Virus record (IMG/VR): IMGVR_UViG_3300042374_000500
Span: 1-64,000 of that record
Length of the DNA stretch: 64,000 nt
Direction: 5' to 3' (one strand)
Origin: a virus
Positions 5,178 through 12,083 of the stretch are shown piece after piece. The notes below the pieces were generated by a model that had not been told where the DNA came from, ran no database searches, and saw only the letters and a list, made by a program, of their open reading frames with translations. Every line of letters starts with the position of its first letter. Within the stretch, counting starts at the first letter, position 1. The translations under genes and the position numbers were made by a program.

Positions 5178-7043
5178 ATGATAGCTACTATTTTTAAAAA
5201 CATTTTTAGCAAGGAACCACATTTCATAACCGTTGACAAAGCACTTGAAAGGATTAAGCTAGGTGCAAGTAAAGCTTTGGTTTTAGACATTAGGTTGGCT
5301 TTGGATAAGGAAAAGGCTAATAAGCTAAAGCTCAATTTACCTTCAATTTGCTTTAGCGGTAAGTTTGGAGCAGATAGGAAGGATGAGCAATTGGTTGCGC
5401 ATAGCGGATTTATAGTTTTAGATTTTGATGATATTTCTGATTTAAGGGATAAACAGACTGAAATCATTCAAAAGGATTTTGTGTATGCCTGTTGGGTTAG
5501 TCCTTCAGGTAATGGGTTAAAAGCTTTGGTTAAAATAGCGGATGGCAAAAAGCATAGAGAGCATTTTCAATCATTACAAGAGGTTTTCCCAGAAGTTGAC
5601 CGAAGCGGAATTAATGTTAGCAGGGTTTGTTACGAAAGTTTTGATCCCGATATTTACATCAACGACAAGGCTGCGGTTTTTACCAAAGCAAAAAAAATAG
5701 AAAAGGTTGTAGTCAACGAAATTGAAACAATTGACGATTCTGAAAACTTTCGTAGAATTCTAAAATGGCTAACCAATAAAAACGATGCTTTTGTCACTGG
5801 AGAGCGAAATACTTACATTTTTAAGTTGGCATCTGCATGTTGTAGGTTTGGAATCAACGAGGAGGCCGCTTTAAGCCTCATTTCAGCCGAATATTTAGTG
5901 AGTAACGACTTTACTATGTCGGAGATGAGAAGCGCTGTAAAGAGCGGATATAGGGCAAATAGGGCTATTGCTGGTTCGGCTATTATACAAAAGGAAAAGT
6001 TGGTCAATAAGACTACGAATTTTGAAATTGATGTTAAGAAGGAATTTGTAGATGAAAAAGGCGATAACTACAGGGTTGAAGATGTGGTATATGGAATTGA
6101 TGTAAAGGATAAAGCTTTGCTTATCAATCAAAATGGATTTGACAAGGTTATGGGGGTTGGTGTTCCAGAGCTTGATTATATTTTTAAGCCAAAAAGAGGC
6201 GAAATTACATTACTTACTGGTATTGGTAACTACGGTAAAACAGCTTGGCAAAAATCCCAATTGCTAAGTAGAATCATCATGTATGGAGAAAAGATTGCTA
6301 CATTTTCTCCGGAAGATACACCAGCGGAAGAATATTTTCATGACTATGTTGAGATGCTTTTGGGATGTGAGTGTACTCCGTTTAACCCAAATAGACCGGC
6401 TAATGATATTTACGAGGCAGCCTATGATTATATTTCAAAGCATATTTTTTATATTAGTGCAGAGATGCTTTCGCCTACACCCCAATATATCAAAGAAAAG
6501 TTTTTGGAATTGATTGTGCAAGAGAAGGTTGATTTTTGTTGTATAGATCCATTTAACCAAATGACCAATGATTACAAAGGTTTTGGTGGAAGAACTGATA
6601 AGTATTTGGAAACATTATTGGCTGATTTTTCAAGATTTGCGAAAAAGAATGATGTGTATTTTTGGGTTATTGCGCATCCAAAATTAATGGAAAGAGATAG
6701 GGGTGGAAACTACAAATGTCCAGATGTATTTGATGTGAATGATGGGGCTATGTGGAACAATAAAATGGATAACATTACAGTTTACCATAGACCATTTGCG
6801 CAGACAGATCCAAGTAGTCCGGTGGCAGAATTTCATTCTAAGAAAATTAAAAAGAAAAGTGTTGGTAGAAAAGGGTTTGTTATGGTTGAGTATATTTGGG
6901 ATAGAAGAAGATTTTTTATTGAGGGAAGGGATTTTATACAAGAAATGTTGAATAAAAAAGGACTTGATTTTTGGAAAAGAAAAGAAGCTAATCAATCATG
7001 GCTTCCATATAAAGATGAAGAAGGTGGAGAAGTAATATTTTAA
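5178..7043 (+). CDS. Primase-helicase (VirE/BT4734-like plus RecA-fold helicase)
   Basis: A 621-residue two-part replication protein. The N-terminal ~270 residues match the BT4734/VirE-type primase-like region common in Bacteroidetes elements: an LDFDD acidic motif (81-85) and SPSGNGLKALVKI (108-120). The C-terminal part is a RecA/DnaB-type ATPase with Walker A GIGNYGKT (~347-354), a Walker B-like VDFCCIDP (~450-457) and the IAHPK motif (~497). It probably both primes and unwinds DNA at the fork. It lies directly after the initiator and before ssb. No separate DNA polymerase is seen in the window. Confidence 0.82.
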   Translation: MIATIFKNIFSKEPHFITVDKALERIKLGASKALVLDIRLALDKEKANKLKLNLPSICFSGKFGADRKDEQLVAHSGFIVLDFDDISDLRDKQTEIIQKDFVYACWVSPSGNGLKALVKIADGKKHREHFQSLQEVFPEVDRSGINVSRVCYESFDPDIYINDKAAVFTKAKKIEKVVVNEIETIDDSENFRRILKWLTNKNDAFVTGERNTYIFKLASACCRFGINEEAALSLISAEYLVSNDFTMSEMRSAVKSGYRANRAIAGSAIIQKEKLVNKTTNFEIDVKKEFVDEKGDNYRVEDVVYGIDVKDKALLINQNGFDKVMGVGVPELDYIFKPKRGEITLLTGIGNYGKTAWQKSQLLSRIIMYGEKIATFSPEDTPAEEYFHDYVEMLLGCECTPFNPNRPANDIYEAAYDYISKHIFYISAEMLSPTPQYIKEKFLELIVQEKVDFCCIDPFNQMTNDYKGFGGRTDKYLETLLADFSRFAKKNDVYFWVIAHPKLMERDRGGNYKCPDVFDVNDGAMWNNKMDNITVYHRPFAQTDPSSPVAEFHSKKIKKKSVGRKGFVMVEYIWDRRRFFIEGRDFIQEMLNKKGLDFWKRKEANQSWLPYKDEEGGEVIF

Positions 7044-7061
7044 TAATAAAAAACAAACACA

Positions 7062-7400
7062 ATGATCAGAATTAGCGTAATCGGAAGATTAGGACAAGAT
7101 GCAGTAGTTAACACAGTGAATGGTAAAACAGTGATTAATTTTTCAATGGCTTACAGCGAAAAGTTTAAAAACCAACAAGGTGAAGATGTAGATAAGACTA
7201 CATGGGTTTCATGTGCTTATTGGACAGACAAATTAAATGTATCTAATTACTTAAAAAAAGGTACAATGATTTACATGGAAGGTAAGCCAGAAGCAAAGAC
7301 TTACAATAACGATAAAACAAAAGAAGTGATTGCGCAGTTGCATGCTAGAGTTACATCTTTACAACTTTTATCAGCAAAACAAGACGAAAATAATGCATAA
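7062..7400 (+). CDS. ssb: Single-stranded DNA-binding protein
   Basis: A 112-residue OB-fold SSB. The family pattern is clear: MIRISVIGRLGQDAVV, VINFSMAYSEK, TTWVSCAYW, YLKKGTMIYMEGKPEAKTY. It is shorter than cellular SSB and lacks the acidic DDDIPF-type tail, ending instead in KQDENNA, so it may not recruit host partners in the usual way. It follows the primase-helicase and protects exposed single strands during replication. Confidence 0.93.
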   Translation: MIRISVIGRLGQDAVVNTVNGKTVINFSMAYSEKFKNQQGEDVDKTTWVSCAYWTDKLNVSNYLKKGTMIYMEGKPEAKTYNNDKTKEVIAQLHARVTSLQLLSAKQDENNA

Positions 7401-7621
7401 TGTATATTCACGAATTAATAAACCCTATAGAAGTTGAAACACCACTTGGACGCGGAAAAGCAATCGCATGGATTGACTACGGAACAGAAGTCAATACCGT
7501 TTGGAAAGTCGTATTTTACCACAATGGTATGGTGCGGAACTTTTACGATAAAGACATACTCATCTATCCAAATAAAATGGACGGTGGGGACATAGATTTA
7601 AAGTATTTTAAAACCCAATAA
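7400..7621 (+). CDS. Unknown small beta-rich protein
   Basis: A 73-residue protein (MYIHELINPIEVETPLGRGK) whose start shares a base with the ssb stop (TAATG). It looks like a small beta-barrel: TPLGRGKAIAWIDYG and TVWKVVFYHNG have an SH3-like alternation. The function is unknown; its position suggests a replication or DNA-binding accessory. Confidence 0.7.
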   Translation: MYIHELINPIEVETPLGRGKAIAWIDYGTEVNTVWKVVFYHNGMVRNFYDKDILIYPNKMDGGDIDLKYFKTQ

Positions 7622-7622
7622 T

Positions 7623-7895
7623 ATGCAACAAGAATTAGTATTTGACGGAACTGATTATGTTCATGAAAGAGATGGTAAAAGATTAGCTAAGAATCATTTT
7701 AAATTAAAGGAACTTATGCAAGATCAAAGGTTTAGAACCCTTAGTGAAATTTCAGCCATCACTCATATACCTGAAGCATCAGTATCGGCAGGTTTGCGTG
7801 ATTTTAGGAAAGAAAAGTTTGGTAGGCATACCCTAAATAAAAATTATTTAGAAAATGGCTTATATTCGTACCAATTAATCCTAAATAACACATAA
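7623..7895 (+). CDS. Winged-helix-like protein
   Basis: A 90-residue protein. Residues ~27-75 (LKELMQDQRFRTLSEISAIT, then PEASVSAGLRDFRKEKFG) form a helix-turn-helix with a probable wing (YSYQLI), like small phage winged-helix proteins that bind DNA. It belongs to the replication operon and could be regulatory. The family is not certain. Confidence 0.68.
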   Translation: MQQELVFDGTDYVHERDGKRLAKNHFKLKELMQDQRFRTLSEISAITHIPEASVSAGLRDFRKEKFGRHTLNKNYLENGLYSYQLILNNT

Positions 7896-7896
7896 A

Positions 7897-8019
7897 ATGG
7901 CAAAAGTTAAAACAGATTCAAGAAAGGTAACATTTGGTAGTAGAAAAAAAGGCAGTGCAAAGAAATCGTATAACAAACATTCTCCAAAACCCAAGCAATA
8001 TCGCGGTCAAGGAAGATAA
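7897..8019 (+). CDS. Very small basic protein
   Basis: A 40-residue protein (MAKVKTDSRKVTFGSRKKGS) of which about a third is Lys/Arg, ending in QYRGQGR. It starts 1 nt after the previous stop. Such proteins could bind nucleic acid or be packaged, but the function is unknown. Confidence 0.55.
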   Translation: MAKVKTDSRKVTFGSRKKGSAKKSYNKHSPKPKQYRGQGR

Positions 8020-8028
8020 AATTAAATT

Positions 8029-8169
8029 ATGAATAATAAAGCAGCTAAAAAATTAAGAAGATTATCTGTGTTTATGGCATCAGGTGCTGGTAAAACATTA
8101 GAGGATGCTAAAAGGATATATAAAAACCTAAAAACAGTACATAAAGAAAATAAAAAAGCCCCTCGTTAA
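8029..8169 (+). CDS. Small basic protein, unknown
   Basis: A 46-residue basic protein (MNNKAAKKLRRLSVFMASGA) with SGAGKTLEDAKRIYKNLK that faintly recalls the 51-residue protein at 385-540. The coding end lies inside the terminator stem: the last three codons and the stop are part of the hairpin. Confidence 0.6.
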   Translation: MNNKAAKKLRRLSVFMASGAGKTLEDAKRIYKNLKTVHKENKKAPR

Positions 8170-8178
8170 AAAGGGGCT
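8157..8178. terminator. Bidirectional terminator
   Basis: AGCCCCT (8157-8163) pairs perfectly with AGGGGCT (8172-8178) around an 8-nt loop. Rightward it is followed by AATTTACG and a T run; leftward, TTTTTTATTTT follows. It ends both the replication operon and the convergent two-gene leftward unit starting at 8819. Confidence 0.85.
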
Positions 8179-8197
8179 AATTTACGTTTTTTTAAGA

Positions 8198-8461
8198 CTA
8201 AGCGTTTGCGGCTGTATTAACTTGCGCTACAGTAGAAGTTGTGTAAAACAATACTGGTACTTGATTTAAGCCAGTAGGAGCTACTTCAACTATTGAGTTC
8301 ATAGTTACTCCATTTGCTACAGTTCCTGAAGGAGCTGGGTAAGCCATAATTGTGTTTACTGGGAATCCGTAAGCAATACCTGAAGTTGCAGGAGTTCCAT
8401 TAGGGTTTAATAAAGCATATTGGTTTCTTTGATATGCTGTAATTGATACTATACTTGCCAT
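8198..8461 (-). CDS. Small paralogous protein (NPNGTPATSG family), short form
   Basis: An 87-residue protein closely related to its neighbour: both have a YQRNQY/YRRNQY start, NPNGTPATSG, a VANGVxMNS core, a P(T/S)GLNQxP segment and a final YT...TVAQ. It lacks the poly-Thr tail of the neighbour. It looks like a compact beta domain, comparable to the small proteins at 14500-15199 in the virion region, so a minor virion or adhesion component is possible. It lies on the strand opposite the virion operon. Confidence 0.7.
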   Translation of the reverse strand: MASIVSITAYQRNQYALLNPNGTPATSGIAYGFPVNTIMAYPAPSGTVANGVTMNSIVEVAPTGLNQVPVLFYTTSTVAQVNTAANA

Positions 8462-8498
8462 TTTTTAATATTTTTGATTGTTTTTAAATTTTTTTTAA

Positions 8499-8819
8499 TT
8501 AAGCTGCTGTTGTTGTAGTTGTAGTAGGAGCCGCTGTAGTTGTAGTTGTAGTTGCAATACCACTTCCGTTAATAGCTGCAATTAATTGAGCAACAGTTTG
8601 ATTGGTATACAACTTTTCAGCTGGTTGGTTAAGACCGCTTGGGTACATAAGAATCAATGAATTCATTTGTACGCCATTTGCTACTACAGTTGTTGGTTGT
8701 ACCTGTAAATCAACAGTAGGTAATGAGAATAACACACCGCTAGTTGCAGGGGTGCCGTTAGGGTTCGTTAAATCGTATTGGTTTCTACGATAAACATAAA
8801 CTGATAAATGATTTGCCAT
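8499..8819 (-). CDS. Small paralogous protein with poly-Thr tail
   Basis: A 106-residue paralogue of the 87-residue protein downstream, with the shared core NPNGTPATSG ... VANGVQMNS ... PSGLNQP, followed by a tail of the form ATTTTTTAAPTTTTTTAA. The same type of poly-Thr/Ala/Pro segment ends or interrupts five proteins in the virion region. This suggests a surface or virion protein with a flexible, possibly modified tail. Expression is probably from the leftward TATATTTG promoter at 8863-8870. Confidence 0.7.
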   Translation of the reverse strand: MANHLSVYVYRRNQYDLTNPNGTPATSGVLFSLPTVDLQVQPTTVVANGVQMNSLILMYPSGLNQPAEKLYTNQTVAQLIAAINGSGIATTTTTTAAPTTTTTTAA

Positions 8820-8862
8820 TTTTTAATTGTTTTTTTTGTTATAAATTTTTTTTTGGGCAATA

Positions 8863-8870
8863 CAAATATA
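8863..8870 (-). promoter_or_regulatory. Leftward -7 box (TATATTTG)
   Basis: On the reverse strand TATATTTG lies 43 nt upstream of the ATG at 8819. It is identical to the -7 boxes of five rightward virion or lysis promoters, which suggests that this leftward pair is expressed late. Confidence 0.55.
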
Positions 8871-8876
8871 ATAAAT

Positions 8877-8907
8877 TTTGGTAGATATAAAAAATCGTGT
8901 AATTTTA
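8877..8907 (+). promoter_or_regulatory. Rightward promoter of the packaging operon
   Basis: TTTG (8877-8880), a 19-nt spacer and TAATTTTA (8900-8907) match the Bacteroidetes boxes with one mismatch (last A for G). The ATG at 8924 is 16 nt further on. TTTAATTAAATTAATT overlaps the -7 box here instead of filling the spacer. Confidence 0.5.
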
Positions 8908-8923
8908 ATTAAATTAATTAATT

Positions 8924-9589
8924 ATGAAATTGAAAGCTCCAAGTAATAGAGTAATCATTAAGGTTGATTTAGAAAGTAAAAACAGCCATACATTTAAGGA
9001 TGGTACAAAGATAAAATTAGAAAGAGTATATGATAATTTTAACATGCGTTATGTTAAGCCTGTTAATGCTGAAGTAGTTGATGCTACGGATATACCTGCT
9101 GGTTCTGAAATTTTAATTCATCATAATGCTACTCATGATACTTATAAAATTTTTAATTATCAAAAACCAACAGCTGAAGCATCTTCAGATATGCAATATT
9201 TCTCAATACCTATTGAAGAATGTTTTATGTGGAGAAACGAAAAAGGTTCTACATGGAACCCTTTAAATAATTTTATTACTGGTCTAAGGGTATTTGAACC
9301 ATACACTGGATTCCTACAAGGAGTTGAACCTACTTTAGTTAAAAATAAGATTTATGTTACTAGCGGTGAATTAACCGGAAATGTTGTAGGCACTGTAATA
9401 TCAAGTGATTATGAAATTATATATCAAAATGATGACGGAACTGAAGGTAGGATTATAAGATTAAGATATTATCCGGAAGGCAATGATAGAAACGAAATAA
9501 TTTCAGTTGAACATGAACTGACTGAGAAGGTAGTAAAGGGTGATTTATTGATTGGTTATAATATTTCAGATGCTAAAAAATTAAATTAA
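8924..9589 (+). CDS. Virion-operon protein, possible GroES-like barrel
   Basis: A 221-residue beta-rich protein at the head of the packaging operon. The first ~100 residues (APSNRVIIKVDLE, then VVDATDIPAGSEILIHHNAT and a closing IPIEECFMWR) have the strand order and spacing of a GroES-type barrel, with a longer, probably beta C-terminal half. This is a weak structural inference and not a clear family match; a recognisable GroES is encoded at 20247-20519. Its stop shares a base with the next start. Confidence 0.6.
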   Translation: MKLKAPSNRVIIKVDLESKNSHTFKDGTKIKLERVYDNFNMRYVKPVNAEVVDATDIPAGSEILIHHNATHDTYKIFNYQKPTAEASSDMQYFSIPIEECFMWRNEKGSTWNPLNNFITGLRVFEPYTGFLQGVEPTLVKNKIYVTSGELTGNVVGTVISSDYEIIYQNDDGTEGRIIRLRYYPEGNDRNEIISVEHELTEKVVKGDLLIGYNISDAKKLN

Positions 9590-9975
9590 TGTCAGCAGAA
9601 TTAGAAACCAAAATTAAGGATTTAGAAAAGCAAATAGCTTATTTAGAAGGAAAAAATGCTTATTATCAGCAAGATGGGATAGGTAAGCTTTATCATGCAC
9701 TTAATAGGAAAGCTAATGAAATGGCTGAATTGTTAAATAAAACAAGTCTTACTGCAATTGATATTGACGATCCTAAAATTAAGACATTTGAAAGACTACA
9801 AAAGATATGGGTAGATGCTGGAACGATTTCAGCTTCAATTAAAGCTTTAGAAGTATTAGCCGGTATTAATCAAGAAACAAACGATAAAAAAGAAATAGTT
9901 CAGGTTAATAGAAAGCCATTTTCTCCAGAAAACATGGCCGACGCGGTAGGCGAATTAGCTGGTAAAAGATATTAA
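9589..9975 (+). CDS. Small terminase subunit candidate
   Basis: A 128-residue helical protein starting with a coiled-coil-like segment (LETKIKDLEKQIAYLEGKN). It lies 2 nt before the large terminase, the usual place of the small subunit that recognises phage DNA. I see no clear DNA-binding HTH, so the assignment rests on position, size and helical content. Confidence 0.45.
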   Translation: MSAELETKIKDLEKQIAYLEGKNAYYQQDGIGKLYHALNRKANEMAELLNKTSLTAIDIDDPKIKTFERLQKIWVDAGTISASIKALEVLAGINQETNDKKEIVQVNRKPFSPENMADAVGELAGKRY

Positions 9976-9977
9976 TT

Positions 9978-12026
9978 ATGTACGAAAAAATTGAAGGCGG
10001 GAATGTTATAGACATTCAAGGGCTAAAGTGTAATTTGCCTCCTGAAGGTTATGTATACAATATAATTACAAAACAAGTAGAATTTAGGGGCATATATAAA
10101 AGGTCTGAAATTGAATGTGAGCAATTTTGGAAAAGAATACCTATGCCAGATTGGTATCAAGATACAATGAAGAAGTGGGATGAATTTGATAAAAAGAAAA
10201 AAGATGACGAGGTTGAATTTTATGATGAAAGACTAGAAGAATATAAGAAACAAGAGTGGGATAGAAGGTTAAATGGATTTTGGTACATGAACAATGGTAC
10301 TCCCACATATTTGACAGGATTGCATTATTTATATTTACAATGGTGGCCTATTGATATTGGTTATCCTAAGTTTCGTATTCCGGATTTGGAAAAGTTCTAT
10401 TTTATGGACTATTGTATTCAAGATCCATTATGTATGGGGATGCTTGAAGTAACTAAAAGACGTTTTGGTAAATCATTTGTAGCTGGATTATTTGTTTCTG
10501 AATACATTACTAGGACTAAGATGACAAACGGCGGTATTCAATCTAAAACAGGTTCGGATGCCAAAAAATTCTTTGCTAAGACAGTTGTTAATCCTTTCAG
10601 AAGATTGCCAAAGTTTTTTAGACCAGAATATGATATGTCTTTGGGTGTTAATCCTAAAACAGAGATGAGATTCCAAAAGACAAACGTAAGAGGTAAAAAA
10701 GCAGAAGATAGTGTTGACAAAGATGAATTAGGATCAATTATTGACCATCAATCAGCAGATACAGTAGCTTATGATGGACAAAAATTACATAGATATGTGG
10801 CAGACGAGTGTGGTAAAACCACAGAAGTAAATGTTTATGATAGACATGAGGTTGTGCGTTATTGTTTGTTAGATGATGAGGGTAAAATTATTGGGAAGGC
10901 TTTATATACTACAACAGTAGAAAAATTAACTACGGAAAAAGATGGGGTACAGGATGCGTTTAAGTTATTATGGGAGGAAAGTAATCAAGATAAAAGACAA
11001 GATAATGGGACGACTTCAAGCGGTCTTTATAGATTTTTTATGTCTGCTAAACGAACTAGAAACTTTGACGACTTTGGTTTCCCTGATGAAAATAAGACTT
11101 TAGACCAAATTTTAGCCGATAGAGAAACGGTAAAAAATAACCCAAGAGCATTATCTGCTCGTGTTAGAAAAGAGCCATTGACTATTGACGAGGCATTTAG
11201 TACAGACTCAGATAAGTGTATTTTTAATGTAATGAACATAGGCGCAAGGGAACAATATTTAAAAGAAAACCCTGTATTAAAGAGGCATGTCATTTTTTAC
11301 CGAGATATTGATCAAACAGTAAGGTGGAGAAATATTAATGATAAAGAAGAAGATTTTCATTGGGTTATAACTCAATTCCCACCAAAAGGCGAAGAGAATA
11401 AACATACATTTGATGTTAAAACTAGAAAACCGGGAAGGGTATCTGATGGCGCAATAGCAATTGACGGATACAGTAATAGTCAAGGTGGTAAATACGGTTC
11501 AAAAGCATCAGCTTGGATTGGTAGAAGATATGATTTATTAAACCCAGAAACTACCGGTAAGGCAATAGGTCATTTGTATGGCAGACCACAAATTAAAGAA
11601 ACATTGCATGAGCAAGTGCTTTTAGCGGCTGAATTTTATGGTTATCAAGCGTGGTACGAGCATAATAGTGATGATTATTTATCATATTTTAGAGATAGAG
11701 GCAGGGTTGGTTATTTAGGCTCATATCCACTTTCAACAATAGATCCTTCTAAAAGAGAATCAGCAGAAAGGTATAAAGGCTTCCCAACTACTCCTTTTAG
11801 CTTGACAAAACAAACAGATGTTGGAATTATGTATTTTGAATCCCATATTGATTCTATAGATTTTGAAAATTTGCTAGAAGATGCTAAAAAGTTTGATCCA
11901 AATAATAGAACTGATTATGACCAAACGGTATCATTTTTAATGTTAATAGTATGTCTTATGGAGCCAGTTCAAAAACAAATTAAACGAGAACCATTAGTTA
12001 GAAGCTATAAGCCAGAGTTCAATTAA
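9978..12026 (+). CDS. terL: Terminase large subunit
   Basis: A 682-residue packaging ATPase/nuclease. Walker A is the terminase form VTKRRFGKS at ~155-165 and Walker B/catalytic Glu is YVADECGK at ~271-279. The C-terminal nuclease region carries spaced acidic residues at AIDGY (~490), YEHNSDD (~560) and DYDQTVSFL (~646). It pumps DNA into the prohead and cuts it. The portal gene follows after a short gap with its own promoter. Confidence 0.88.
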   Translation: MYEKIEGGNVIDIQGLKCNLPPEGYVYNIITKQVEFRGIYKRSEIECEQFWKRIPMPDWYQDTMKKWDEFDKKKKDDEVEFYDERLEEYKKQEWDRRLNGFWYMNNGTPTYLTGLHYLYLQWWPIDIGYPKFRIPDLEKFYFMDYCIQDPLCMGMLEVTKRRFGKSFVAGLFVSEYITRTKMTNGGIQSKTGSDAKKFFAKTVVNPFRRLPKFFRPEYDMSLGVNPKTEMRFQKTNVRGKKAEDSVDKDELGSIIDHQSADTVAYDGQKLHRYVADECGKTTEVNVYDRHEVVRYCLLDDEGKIIGKALYTTTVEKLTTEKDGVQDAFKLLWEESNQDKRQDNGTTSSGLYRFFMSAKRTRNFDDFGFPDENKTLDQILADRETVKNNPRALSARVRKEPLTIDEAFSTDSDKCIFNVMNIGAREQYLKENPVLKRHVIFYRDIDQTVRWRNINDKEEDFHWVITQFPPKGEENKHTFDVKTRKPGRVSDGAIAIDGYSNSQGGKYGSKASAWIGRRYDLLNPETTGKAIGHLYGRPQIKETLHEQVLLAAEFYGYQAWYEHNSDDYLSYFRDRGRVGYLGSYPLSTIDPSKRESAERYKGFPTTPFSLTKQTDVGIMYFESHIDSIDFENLLEDAKKFDPNNRTDYDQTVSFLMLIVCLMEPVQKQIKREPLVRSYKPEFN

Positions 12027-12033
12027 TTAAAAA

Positions 12034-12065
12034 TTTTACTAAATTCTTAATATTTAGTATATTTG
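12034..12065 (+). promoter_or_regulatory. Late-type promoter before the portal gene
   Basis: TATATTTG (12058-12065) is a perfect -7 box; TTTTA at 12034-12038 is an imperfect -33 element about 20 nt upstream. The TTG start of the portal gene follows 18 nt after the box. Confidence 0.6.
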
Positions 12066-12083
12066 ACGTAAAATACAATCACA

